Positions 37,356 through 46,311 of a DNA stretch of 51,352 bases are shown in pieces. Position numbers and translations under genes: made by a program. The first letter of the stretch is position 1; every line of letters begins with the position of its first letter. Under the pieces are notes generated by a model. It worked only from the letters and a program-made list of their open reading frames with translations, was not told the DNA's origin and did not search any database. The DNA is taken from contig CAKZUP010000140.1 in the NCBI GenBank assembly GCA_937922945.1, positions 1 to 51,352 of the forward strand, read 5' to 3'. The DNA comes from an uncultured Granulosicoccaceae bacterium. GTDB taxonomy: Bacteria > Pseudomonadota > Gammaproteobacteria > Granulosicoccales > Granulosicoccaceae.

Positions 37356-38855
37356 TTACTGAGGCAGTATGACTTTATCAATCACGTGTATAACGCCGTT
37401 TACTGCTTGTATGTCAGTAGCGATAATCGTCGAGCCGTTTATTGACAAGTTGTCCCCGTCTTGCGAAATAATTAATATATCGCCGTTGCCTGCCTGAATA
37501 TCATAGCCCACCAATTCCAGGGCGTTTGCTGCGTCGACTACGCGTCCAGGTAGTACATGCAACAGTAAAATATCGCGAAGTGTATCCGGGTCGGCTAGTA
37601 AGGCATCAATGGTGTCCTGACCCAACGCTTCAAATGCTGCGTTAGTTGGTGCAAACACAGTGTAAATATCACCGGGGTGACCTAAGGCCCCATCAAGACC
37701 AGCAGCATTAACAGCGGCCGCCAATATAGAGAAATCCGGGTTGCCGGCGGCAATGTCCAGAATAGTGCCCGCAGGTGTTTCAGGTTGTGCGGGTGTCTCG
37801 GTTGGGGCATCTGTTGGTGGTAACAAAACGGTATCGATTACATGAATAACACCGTTGCTCGCGATAATGTCAGTTGCGGTGACTGTCGCATCGTTTATCC
37901 TTAAGCTGCCTTCATCGAGCGAGATAGCGACATCATCGCCATTGGCCATGGTCGCAGATTGTCCCGCTAATGATATTGCGGTTGTAGCATCAATCGCACT
38001 GCCACTAATCACGTGATAAAGCAGTATGTCGCTGAGCGTGTCGGGGTCTGCCAACAACGCATCGAGCGTTCCTTCTGGTAACTTTGCAAACGCATCATCG
38101 GTTGGCGCAAACACAGTGAACGTGTCATCGCTACTGCTGAGTGTGTCGATTAAACCTGTGGCGACTAAGGCTTGAGCCAGCGTGTTGAATGAACCTGCTG
38201 CAACCGCGGTTTCCACGATATTCATTGGCGCATCTTCGGTTGCTTGTTCCATATCCACAGGTACTGATAACACGGAATCTATAACGTGTATAACGCCATT
38301 GCTGGCTTTGACATCAGTAACGATAACTTCAGACTGATTGATAAACAATTTGCCGTTGTCCAAAGCAACGGCGACACTGTCACCATTTGCCATTTCCACC
38401 ATGGTACCTGCAAGAGCAATAGCCGCTTCGGCTTCCACAGCAGCACCGGAGACTACGTGGTACAGCAAAATGTCGCTTAAGGTTTCTGTGTCGCCAAGCA
38501 GTGCATTAATAGTGTCGCTGCCAAGTGCTTCGAATGCGGTATCGGTTGGTGCGAATACGGTGAACGTTGTTGACTCATCGGCAAGTACAGCGTCGAGTTC
38601 AGTGGCTTGGAGTGCTGCAACCAGAGTAGTGAAATTACCCGCCGCTACAGCGGTATCAACGATGTTGGATAATGCATCGGCATCGGTTGTTGCTTCGCTA
38701 TCACCATCGTTAGTCCCATTGTTTGTAATAACACTACCAACCGCTTCTTGTGTGGAAATGTCTGCGACACTATCGGTAGCGCCGTCATCTGAGCAGGCTG
38801 ATAGCAGTAATAGCGAAGCTGCGATAGCTGCACTGTGCTTAAGCTTAACGGTCAT
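37356..38855 (-). CDS. Lipoprotein with three fasciclin (FAS1) domains
   Basis: The protein has 499 residues. A lipoprotein signal ends in LLLLSACS (Cys21), and the mature protein is acidic with Asp at +3. Three FAS1 domains lie at about 65-195, 210-340 and 362-499. Each shows the H1 box (TVFAPTDTAFEAL, TVFAPTDDAFAKL, TVFAPTNAAFEAL) and the H2 box (NGVIHVIDSVL, NGVIHVIDTVL, NGVIHVIDKVI). FAS1 proteins mediate adhesion or matrix contacts. The start has AAGGAG 9 bases ahead. High repeat identity between domains, including LADPDTLSDILLYHV-type segments, suggests recent internal duplication. The gene is monocistronic. Confidence 0.92.
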   Translation of the reverse strand: MTVKLKHSAAIAASLLLLSACSDDGATDSVADISTQEAVGSVITNNGTNDGDSEATTDADALSNIVDTAVAAGNFTTLVAALQATELDAVLADESTTFTVFAPTDTAFEALGSDTINALLGDTETLSDILLYHVVSGAAVEAEAAIALAGTMVEMANGDSVAVALDNGKLFINQSEVIVTDVKASNGVIHVIDSVLSVPVDMEQATEDAPMNIVETAVAAGSFNTLAQALVATGLIDTLSSSDDTFTVFAPTDDAFAKLPEGTLDALLADPDTLSDILLYHVISGSAIDATTAISLAGQSATMANGDDVAISLDEGSLRINDATVTATDIIASNGVIHVIDTVLLPPTDAPTETPAQPETPAGTILDIAAGNPDFSILAAAVNAAGLDGALGHPGDIYTVFAPTNAAFEALGQDTIDALLADPDTLRDILLLHVLPGRVVDAANALELVGYDIQAGNGDILIISQDGDNLSINGSTIIATDIQAVNGVIHVIDKVILPQ

Positions 38856-39110
38856 TCCTGAGTTCTCCTTTATATGTTTTTTATTTATATCGTTGAATGT
38901 CGAACATCGTTCAATCGAGATGTGCTTTATCCAATTTCATTGTTTATTTATGCAATCGTATTGGCGTTTGCATGGGCTTGGATACGCGGCTTTTAAAAAT
39001 TCAGATCAAAGGAAAAACAGAATATGAGATGAAGGTATCAACATATTTTTATGGTGATCTAAGTGGTATTGACGAACGTAAGTCGGGGTTGGCTCAGCGC
39101 GACAACGAAT

Positions 39111-40055
39111 TTATTGGGCGGGTTGCTGGGTGCTCGTTACGCGACTCTGAACTAATTGCGCAACGATCGATACCGCTATTTCCGCTGAAGTTCGACTACC
39201 AATTGCCAGCCCGACTGGACTGTGCAGTCGATCAAGCTCCGACGGCTCAAGCAGCGCAGAAAGTCTTTTACATCGCCGTTCATAATTGCGTTTTGAACCA
39301 AGCGCACCAACATAAAAGCAGCTCATGGGTAAGGCTTCCAGAAGTGCCGCATCGTCAAGATTGGGGTCGTGGGTTAGGGCCAGCACGGCTGTGTTGAAGT
39401 CCTGTGCATGTTGCAGCACGGCGTCGTGTGGTTCAAGCTTTAGCAGGGTTGTATCGGGCACGGTCCAGGCATTTAAAAATTCTGGACGTGGGTCACAAAC
39501 CAGTACGTTGAAGTCCAATGCCTGAGCAAATTGGGCAACGTACATAGACAGTTGTCCCGCCCCAATGAGTAATACTTGCCATTCCGGTCCGAACACTTTT
39601 TGCAGTGTGTTGTTATCGAAGGCAAACGTATCGTGTGGCTTAGCCGGTGCGATGCTCGATTGCGCTGAACCAATTGAGACAGTACGCGTGATGCGTTGTC
39701 GTTTATTTAACGATGCGATAATGGATTGAAGTTCGGCAACATCATTCAGCGATTCGTACACCAGCTCCAGCTCGCCACCGCAGGCCAAACCAAAGCGGCG
39801 TGCCTGTTCGTCGTCTATTCGGTGTGAATGAACACGCGTAAGGTCTTTGGATTTAAACGACTCTGCCAATTGCTTTTCAACGCACCCACCGGAGACGGAG
39901 CCAACGAGTACGCCATCTTCGCGAACAGCAGCTAAAGACCCGGGTGGTTTTGGCGACGAGCCCCAGGTTCTGGCAACTGTAACCAATTGAACCTGGTGCC
40001 CATCGTTTAGCCATTCAACACAGTCTTTAAGAACGGCAAGATCGGCGTTTATCAC
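39111..40055 (-). CDS. XdhC/CoxI-family molybdenum cofactor maturation protein
   Basis: XdhC-family proteins bind molybdenum cofactor, promote its sulfuration and insert it into an enzyme. This one has 314 residues. The N-terminal XdhC domain contains ARTWGSSPKPPGSLAAVRED and VGSVSGGCVEKQLAE (conserved Cys). The C-terminal Rossmann domain begins VLLIGAGQLSMYVAQFAQAL and continues with VCDPRPEFLNAW. The start is a GTG whose last two bases overlap the TGA of the oxidoreductase gene (GTGA), so it is coupled to that enzyme. No xanthine dehydrogenase gene is present. The likely client is the adjacent aldehyde oxidoreductase, which is inferred. Confidence 0.85.
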   Translation of the reverse strand: MINADLAVLKDCVEWLNDGHQVQLVTVARTWGSSPKPPGSLAAVREDGVLVGSVSGGCVEKQLAESFKSKDLTRVHSHRIDDEQARRFGLACGGELELVYESLNDVAELQSIIASLNKRQRITRTVSIGSAQSSIAPAKPHDTFAFDNNTLQKVFGPEWQVLLIGAGQLSMYVAQFAQALDFNVLVCDPRPEFLNAWTVPDTTLLKLEPHDAVLQHAQDFNTAVLALTHDPNLDDAALLEALPMSCFYVGALGSKRNYERRCKRLSALLEPSELDRLHSPVGLAIGSRTSAEIAVSIVAQLVQSRVTSTQQPAQ

Positions 40056-41767
40056 GCTTGGTTTTGAAGAGCCCTGGCAGTTTCATTAACTTCATTACTG
40101 TGCCACCTTGCTGCTTTGTTGCTTGGCGGCAAAGCTTCATCGTAGAAAAAGCTTGGCAATTCGTCGTCTGCTTCAGTGAAACCGGCGGCTTTGTTAAATT
40201 GCAATTCCATTGCTAGCGTCTCTTTACCAAGCTGATAGAAAAATTCGGTTTCCAGCTCGATACCGTGCGCTTCGTTACACGCATTGATAATAAACTCTGG
40301 GTGTGTGTTTGTTACCGAGCGCCCGAATATGCATAAGCCCAGTGAGTCAGCCGTGGCGCAGCTTACTTGCGCATCGAGGCTAACGCCCACCAGCTCCGTG
40401 GCGTCTTTGTCTTTGCAGTCGTATTGCGGCATGTTGCCAGCAGTGTGATCAGCACCTTGCGCTGTCATCATCATGGTTATGCCCGTGACTTCTATAACGC
40501 GAGGATCGTATGCGCTTATGGCCTGACCTTTAATCACTGGTACGCGAGCAACATTAAAATGCTTTCCTACCACGGCAGTGCCTTGCGCATAAATTTTGCC
40601 CTCTTCGGAACCTTTGCGCATTTCTTCCAATACGCTTTCCATGAATTTCACATCACCAAACTCACCTTTACCAGCTTCCATCAATACGCCGATCATGCCA
40701 CCGAGTTCGATTGTGTCAACACCAAGATCGTTGGCGATGTAATTAAGGTGTGCTAATTCGTCAGGGTCGCTGAGACCACAGTTTGTGCCCAGCAAGCCAA
40801 TGGTTTCATATTCCACCGGTGAGACCACTTCGTTGCCATCTTTATCCGCGTAAACGTTACTGCATTGAATGGTGCAACCGGGCATGCATGCGTGGGTGGT
40901 TTCGCCACCGCGTTCAAGATTCTGTGCTCTTAATGCATCGCCACCGAGCTTAAAGATTTCTTTATCGGTATCAACCGCTCGGCCAATAGCAAAGTTCTTA
41001 ACGGGTAAGCCGCCAACGTGATTGGTGTAATCGGCAACCATCGCAGTACCGATGTCTTGAAACGCTTTTATGGCAGGTTCTGCATCGAGCATTTTTTTGT
41101 ATTCTTTTACCGCACCCATGACTTTTTTACGATCGTGCATGGCCGGCATTTTGTGTAGGTCGAGCACAATCGCTTTGACTTTCTTCGCGCCCATTACCGC
41201 GCCTACGCCTCCGCGCGCGGCTAGCCTTGAGGGGCGCAGATCGACATCGCTCATGGATATGCCAGAGGTAAGACCCTGATATTCGCCAACCGGGCCGCAC
41301 AAAGCCAAGCTGACTTTTTTACCGTACTTTTCGTGCAGCTTTTCAGCCGTTTCGAAGTTACCCATACCCATGTAGTCGGAGGCATCTTCAAAGCTGATAT
41401 CGCCCTCTTTGGTCATGCGGATAATTTGCCAGCTGTCGCAGGCGTTGTGCAGCGTAAAACCTGCGATTTGCAGCTGGCCCATCGCGAAACCAAAAGTGCC
41501 GCCCCCGTTGGCTTCTTTAATACCACCGGTTAACGGGCTTTTGCATCCGACGCTGACACGATTGGCATTGGAGAAATTGGTCCCAGCGAAGGGGCCTGCA
41601 GAGAATATCAGTGGGTTGGCGTCCGATAGTGGATCGACCGCGGCGACATTCTGTTCGAGTAGTGTTTTGGCGATGAGATACCTGCCGGAACGGACAATAT
41701 CTTCACCGTGCAGCTCATCGGTGGTGATGGTTTTGGCTGCAAGGTCGATTTGGTGGTACAGACGCAT
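40052..41767 (-). CDS. Aldehyde:ferredoxin oxidoreductase family tungsten/molybdenum enzyme
   Basis: The protein has 571 residues of the AOR family, which oxidises aldehydes to carboxylic acids using a bis-pterin tungsten (or molybdenum) centre and a [4Fe-4S] cluster. N-terminal pterin-binding motifs include SAGPFAGTNFSNANRVSVG and SPLTGGIKEANGGGTFG. The cluster ligands are probably C294-C298-C302 (CMPGCTIQC) and C479 (DSLGLCIF). The spacing CxxxCxxxC differs by one from the classical CxxCxxxC. The substrate is unknown. No ferredoxin or electron-transfer subunit is adjacent, unlike typical AorAB systems. It is coupled to XdhC. An inverted repeat covers its ribosome-binding site. Confidence 0.88.
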   Translation of the reverse strand: MRLYHQIDLAAKTITTDELHGEDIVRSGRYLIAKTLLEQNVAAVDPLSDANPLIFSAGPFAGTNFSNANRVSVGCKSPLTGGIKEANGGGTFGFAMGQLQIAGFTLHNACDSWQIIRMTKEGDISFEDASDYMGMGNFETAEKLHEKYGKKVSLALCGPVGEYQGLTSGISMSDVDLRPSRLAARGGVGAVMGAKKVKAIVLDLHKMPAMHDRKKVMGAVKEYKKMLDAEPAIKAFQDIGTAMVADYTNHVGGLPVKNFAIGRAVDTDKEIFKLGGDALRAQNLERGGETTHACMPGCTIQCSNVYADKDGNEVVSPVEYETIGLLGTNCGLSDPDELAHLNYIANDLGVDTIELGGMIGVLMEAGKGEFGDVKFMESVLEEMRKGSEEGKIYAQGTAVVGKHFNVARVPVIKGQAISAYDPRVIEVTGITMMMTAQGADHTAGNMPQYDCKDKDATELVGVSLDAQVSCATADSLGLCIFGRSVTNTHPEFIINACNEAHGIELETEFFYQLGKETLAMELQFNKAAGFTEADDELPSFFYDEALPPSNKAARWHSNEVNETARALQNQA

Positions 41768-41777
41768 GGCTATTTAA

Positions 41778-41830
41778 CCCTGTTGATCGCTTAAGTGCGC
41801 TGGTATTGCGCGTAGGTTCGCTCAACAGGG
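41778..41830 (-). promoter_or_regulatory. Inverted repeat that can sequester the AOR ribosome-binding site
   Basis: On the transcribed (minus) strand, CCCTGTTGA (41830-41822) can pair perfectly with TCAACAGGG (41786-41778). The second arm ends in AGGG, 10 bases ahead of the oxidoreductase ATG. Between them a second pairing GCGC/GCGC (41811-41808 with 41800-41797) gives a structured loop. This arrangement could switch translation. Alternatively the repeat is a regulator binding site or part of the transcription stop of the upstream FHA gene. Confidence 0.55.
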
Positions 41831-41862
41831 AATATAGCACGCTACAGCGGCCTGTTTGATTG

Positions 41863-43059
41863 TCAGGAGAGCATGAATTCCACATCGATACCCGCTACAT
41901 TGAGACGGTCGCCACTTTGCAGCATCACTGGGTCGTCGCCAATGGTGTCTCTGTTGAGTGTGGGCATATCAACGCTATCGTCGCTTTCGATGTGCATCAG
42001 GAAGTAGCCATCTGGCTTGCGCATGATAGCCGCGATTTGGATGCCGGGTCGGCCGAGGGTAGTTACTGGTTTATCAATAGGCAGTACTTGACCCGATTTT
42101 GCACCGTTTTGAATTTCGATAACGGCGCCCGCCGGTTTGGCAATTTGTGCATCTGAGCTGGCATCGGCACTGTGTTCGATTGGCTGTGGCGCGACATGAT
42201 CATTGCTTTGACCTTTGCTGCTTAGCCCTTTGCTGCTTTGCCCGTCTAGTATCTGATCGTCGAGTCCGTCAAGCGGGTGAGCTTCGCCGATTTCTGCGGC
42301 CCTCTGGCCCTGCGCTGTGCGAACTTCAGGTGCTTCTGCAACGGCAGTATCGCCATCACTGGCAAACGCACGACTTGCAGCAGCTGTTGCACTGGTGGCA
42401 GCAACCGCACCCACGGCGGCACCGTTAAAGCCTGATCGTTGTGGAGCAGCATCCCGACCATTTTCACGACCGAGGGCAAGTTTGGCTTTTTCCGACAAAC
42501 TCATGGGGCGATCATCGTATTGATCGTGATCATCAACTGGAAGCGCGTCATCGGGAAGCGCTTCACCGACAAAGCTATCGTCGTCGTCAAACATGTCTTG
42601 TGCTTTTTGACTGACTACCGAATTGTCGACAGCGTCGTCGTCGAATTCATGGTCGGACGCATTGTTCAGCACTGGCGGGCTAATAGGCGAATCGCTGTGA
42701 TGATTCAGATTGTCTGCCGCTGCGTGACGGTCGTCGTCGACATCAGGTGATGCAGCAACAGGTTGAGCACTGACCTGAACAGTGATGCGCGACTTTCCAA
42801 TTACAACTTCATCATCATTGTTTAATAGTTGTCGAGAGATAAGCCGACCGTTAACGTAAGTACCGTTGGTGCTACTGTTATCTTCGATAAGTGCACCATC
42901 GGCGTCGATGGTTAAACGTGCATGCATTCCGCTAACAGATAAGTTAGGAATACAAACATCATTAGTTGATCGGCGACCAATGGTAATGACGCGATCGCTA
43001 GCGTCGAAAGTGAATTGGTCTACTTCGTTGTCTTCGTGTGTGACGACTATTGTGGTCAT
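41863..43059 (-). CDS. Protein with two FHA-type domains and a low-complexity linker
   Basis: The protein has 398 residues. The N-terminal FHA domain (1-95) is complete: ITIGRRSTNDVCIPN, VSGMHARLTID and DNSSTNGTYVNGRLI, the phosphothreonine-binding loops. Residues 105-305 are acidic and then Ala/Ser-rich with an SSKG repeat (SSKGLSSKGQS). Residues 310-398 form a second, divergent FHA-like domain (PVTTLGRPGIQIAA; TIGDDPVMLQSGDRLNVAG). It has no membrane segment. It may act as a phospho-dependent scaffold. A Ser/Thr kinase is not encoded in the window. A second FHA module occurs in TadA at 5283-7406. Confidence 0.82.
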   Translation of the reverse strand: MTTIVVTHEDNEVDQFTFDASDRVITIGRRSTNDVCIPNLSVSGMHARLTIDADGALIEDNSSTNGTYVNGRLISRQLLNNDDEVVIGKSRITVQVSAQPVAASPDVDDDRHAAADNLNHHSDSPISPPVLNNASDHEFDDDAVDNSVVSQKAQDMFDDDDSFVGEALPDDALPVDDHDQYDDRPMSLSEKAKLALGRENGRDAAPQRSGFNGAAVGAVAATSATAAASRAFASDGDTAVAEAPEVRTAQGQRAAEIGEAHPLDGLDDQILDGQSSKGLSSKGQSNDHVAPQPIEHSADASSDAQIAKPAGAVIEIQNGAKSGQVLPIDKPVTTLGRPGIQIAAIMRKPDGYFLMHIESDDSVDMPTLNRDTIGDDPVMLQSGDRLNVAGIDVEFMLS

Positions 43060-43255
43060 TCCAATTGTTCCTGCAGTGCTTTGCTGACACGAACTAATAG
43101 TTTTTATCGGTTCGGTTCGTGTGGAGTGGCAATTATTGACATTTCAGACGCTTACGTCAACCGGCGTGATGCGGTGTAATCCACAACCGATAGTATAAGA
43201 CGCTGTTTTATGCGCAAAAACAACGTCATTCAAGTCATTTAAATGACGCTTGCGA

Positions 43256-44842
43256 TCAGCCAGATGATGCATTGCTCACAGTGATGTTCAGTGTATCACC
43301 CGGGTGAATCACATCACCTTCCAATGAGTCGCCATTCGTCTTACTGATGTCACGAATGTCTACTGAAAATTTGTACGCTATTTCAGATAAAGTATCGCCA
43401 ATTGAAACAACGTACTCAATGACCGAATCCGATAGGTTTCGACTATCCAGAACGGCTAGTTTTTGTCCAATACGAATTTTTGCATCGTCCAACCCGTTCA
43501 TTGACAATAACGCTCGCTGCGATATGCCGTATTTGAGTGCAATGCTGCTAATCGTGTCACCAGCAACCACATCATGTGTTTTTGGTTCTGCAAACAACGA
43601 ATTGCGATCCACGTCGACAAAAGCCATTTGAATTTGCTCTCCACTGCCAGCGGGAATAAGCAAATGGTGTGGTCCTTCGGGTGCAGTTACGCCATGGATA
43701 AGCCCGGCATTAAGCGAGCGCAACAGATCGACGTCAATATCGGCAAGCTTGGCCGCTTTGTCGACGCTGACGCGAAAACCGATGTCAATCGATTCAAACG
43801 CAGGCTCCATCAGCACATCAGGCATATCAAACCCGCTGAGTGCGGGTTGCTTTACCAAACGAACCAGTGCAATGAATTTCGGGACGTAGTTCAGAGTTTC
43901 TCGCGGCAGATCGAGCGACCAGTAATCTGTGGCTAAGCCAGCCGCTTTATTCTTTCTGATAGCGGCACGTACACGGCCTGGACCTGCGTTGTAGGCTGCC
44001 AGCGTGAGCTCCCAATCGCCATTAAATTCAGCGTTCAGGTAGCTTAGGTAGTCGATGGCTGCCGTGGTTGAAACCAGAATATCGCCGCGCCCATCGAACC
44101 ATTGATTGCGCACCACGCCGATTTCTTTTGCCGTTATAGGGACAATCTGCCACAAACCCGATGCATGGCCGGCGCTCTTGGCCGTCGGTAGGTAACCACT
44201 TTCAATGGCCGGCAATAAAGCAAGCTCCAACGGCATAAAACGCTGATCGAGCGTTGCAACAAGATGCGCAAGGAATGGTTTGCCGCGATGCAAAATTTTG
44301 CTAATCCATAACGACTCGCGCTGATACTGTTCTTCATAGAATCGCACGCGCTCGTTGTTGGCCAACGGCAATCGGTTGGTTTTCTCTAAGCGCTTCCAGA
44401 CTGATTTGTCGCGCTCAGCGGTGTCATCAAACACAGGAATCCACGATTCAGCCGAGTCTGGTCCGTAAGAGGTTTGCGCAAAGGTGCCATCAGGCACTCC
44501 GGAATCCTTTTGATTCGACTCAGTTGCCAGTGTGTCTATACGTGGCTCAGCGCTCGATGACGTCGCTATGGCTTGCTCAGCGTCGTTGCCGGTGGGTGCT
44601 GATGACTGGCCAAAAACGAAGCTGTCGGCCACTTCGCGACTCAAAAAGCGGTCCATATTGTCGGTGTTGCCCAGCGGTGGCAAACTGGACACCGAGGTAT
44701 TTACAGCACCGGCGGTTTGAGCGTCGGGTTGCTTGTCAGTGTCTTGCGCCCGAACGAGCAAGGGTGGAAGTAATGTCACAGCGACCAGTGCGATGGAGGC
44801 TATACTGACTCTTGGTACGTATTCGTGAGCGCGTGAAGGCAT
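43256..44842 (-). CDS. mltD: Membrane-bound lytic murein transglycosylase D-like (SLT + LysM)
   Basis: This periplasmic enzyme cleaves glycan strands of peptidoglycan with formation of 1,6-anhydroMurNAc. It has 528 residues from the ATG at 44840-44842. The signal segment ends near VRAQD. A low-complexity stretch follows (about 35-150). The SLT domain shows the catalytic Glu in LLPAIESGYLPTAKS, SGLWQIVPITAKEIG and AAYNAGPGRVR. Two LysM domains are C-terminal (VVAGDTISSIALKYGISQRA; VVSIGDTLSEIAYKFSVDI). There is no lipobox, unlike E. coli MltD. A TTG at 44878 would add 12 residues but overlaps the divergent gene. Confidence 0.9.
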   Translation of the reverse strand: MPSRAHEYVPRVSIASIALVAVTLLPPLLVRAQDTDKQPDAQTAGAVNTSVSSLPPLGNTDNMDRFLSREVADSFVFGQSSAPTGNDAEQAIATSSSAEPRIDTLATESNQKDSGVPDGTFAQTSYGPDSAESWIPVFDDTAERDKSVWKRLEKTNRLPLANNERVRFYEEQYQRESLWISKILHRGKPFLAHLVATLDQRFMPLELALLPAIESGYLPTAKSAGHASGLWQIVPITAKEIGVVRNQWFDGRGDILVSTTAAIDYLSYLNAEFNGDWELTLAAYNAGPGRVRAAIRKNKAAGLATDYWSLDLPRETLNYVPKFIALVRLVKQPALSGFDMPDVLMEPAFESIDIGFRVSVDKAAKLADIDVDLLRSLNAGLIHGVTAPEGPHHLLIPAGSGEQIQMAFVDVDRNSLFAEPKTHDVVAGDTISSIALKYGISQRALLSMNGLDDAKIRIGQKLAVLDSRNLSDSVIEYVVSIGDTLSEIAYKFSVDIRDISKTNGDSLEGDVIHPGDTLNITVSNASSG

Positions 44843-44872
44843 ACTTTTTTGTAGCTGACTCGAGGTTTTTCT

Positions 44873-45652
44873 ATGCAATTCAGGTTACGCCGTGCGCCGG
44901 TTTGGCTGCAGGCTCAACATTCTCTGGCGCAATGGTACGCAACCGGACTCGGTCAGTCCATCCTGATTGACGTCGAAACGCGAATTTCTGGTTGTTTGCG
45001 GGACGTTTTCGGTTATCAGGGCTTGCTGGTGGGCAACTATCACCCAGACCGATCGCTTTTGCTCAGCGCCGGGTTGCACCGGAAGCTCATCCTGGATGCG
45101 CCGGGTAAGAACGCGGATATCAACGCAGATGCATTACAGCTGCCGATAGCCAGCGATACGATGAAACTCGTTGTGCTGTGGCACACGCTCGACTTTTGTG
45201 ACAATCCGCACCAAGCGCTTCGGGAAGCCGATAGGGTGCTCATGGAAGATGGTCAACTCATTATCATTGGCTTTAACCCTGCCAGTGCTTTTGGCTTGCG
45301 TCATTGGATAATGGGGTGGCGCAGAAAGTCGCCGTGGTATGGTCGTTTTTATTCTCGCTGGCGCCTGAAAGACTGGCTCTCGGTGCTCGACTACCGCGTG
45401 ATGCGCAGCGAGGCATCGTTTATTCGGCCGCCGATAAACAGTGAGCGTTTATTGCGTCGGTTGAAAGGCCTGGAACGATTACAACCCTGGTTTGGTGGCC
45501 TGGGTGGGATTTATGTTTTACAAGCACGTAAGCAAACCATTCCAATGACTTTGTCAAAGCGCCAATGGCGTCGTCAGCGTTCTGGTATGACGGTTGGCAC
45601 CGTCACTAATGCCGCAGATCATGCACGCAGACGTGAGAAGTCGAAAGAATAG
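44873..45652 (+). CDS. SAM-dependent methyltransferase, YafS type
   Basis: The product has 259 residues and a class I methyltransferase fold of the Methyltransf_11 type. The glycine-rich SAM motif is degenerate (LILDAPGKNADINADAL), followed by ALQLPIASDTMKLVVLWHTL, READRVLMEDGQLIIIGFNP and a basic C-terminus. In many gammaproteobacteria the homologue (yafS) lies between mltD/gloB and rnhA, as here. The substrate is unknown. The ATG follows GAGG. It is divergent from mltD with 30 bp between start codons, so its promoter must lie inside the mltD coding region or be shared. Confidence 0.8.
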   Translation: MQFRLRRAPVWLQAQHSLAQWYATGLGQSILIDVETRISGCLRDVFGYQGLLVGNYHPDRSLLLSAGLHRKLILDAPGKNADINADALQLPIASDTMKLVVLWHTLDFCDNPHQALREADRVLMEDGQLIIIGFNPASAFGLRHWIMGWRRKSPWYGRFYSRWRLKDWLSVLDYRVMRSEASFIRPPINSERLLRRLKGLERLQPWFGGLGGIYVLQARKQTIPMTLSKRQWRRQRSGMTVGTVTNAADHARRREKSKE

Positions 45653-45726
45653 GAACGCTGCTGATGCGTATGCTGTACAAGCCCGAAGTTAACCATCGAA
45701 AATTTAACAATAAAATCGCATAGATC

Positions 45727-46173
45727 ATGGCAAAGGTAGAAATTTTTACGGACGGTGCTTGCCGCGGCAACCCGGGCCCGGGTGGTTGGGGTGTGTTAAT
45801 GCGTTCGGGAAAACACGAAAAAGAACTGTGTGGAGGCGAGCACCACACGACCAATAACCGCATGGAGATGATGGCGGTTATACAAGCGCTTTCCGCGTTA
45901 AAACAAACCAGCGATGTTATCCTCACCACCGATTCGCAGTATGTGCGAAAAGGTATCACCGAATGGCTGGAAGGCTGGAAGAAAAAGAACTGGATGACCA
46001 GTGCCAAGAAACCGGTTAAAAACGTTGATCTATGGCAACAGATAGACGAGTTATCATCGCAACACACCATCGATTGGCGATGGGTAAAAGGCCATAGCGG
46101 TCATGCGGAAAACGAAAGGGTAGATGAGCTTGCGAATCGCGGCATTGATGAACTACCACCGAAGACGGCTTGA
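45727..46173 (+). CDS. rnhA: Ribonuclease HI
   Basis: This endonuclease degrades RNA in RNA:DNA hybrids (R-loops, primers). It has 148 residues. Catalytic residues are visible: [17 protein letters not shown] (Asp), NNRMEMMAV (Glu), [12 protein letters not shown] (Asp) and [18 protein letters not shown] (His and final Asp). The basic protrusion ([17 protein letters not shown]) typical of E. coli-type RNase HI is present. It has no clear ribosome-binding site. It is followed by dnaQ on the same strand after 138 bp. Confidence 0.96.
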   Translation: MAKVEIFTDGACRGNPGPGGWGVLMRSGKHEKELCGGEHHTTNNRMEMMAVIQALSALKQTSDVILTTDSQYVRKGITEWLEGWKKKNWMTSAKKPVKNVDLWQQIDELSSQHTIDWRWVKGHSGHAENERVDELANRGIDELPPKTA

Positions 46174-46311
46174 CACTTAACTCGATCTTTACACTGATTA
46201 ATCGTTAGGCTGGAATAACAAGCCGACGCCAGGTGCCTGTAAAAAAACCGAACGTATTTAGCCGATAACTTTTAACCGAAGCATCTAACTGACAGCTTTT
46301 AACTAATAAAA

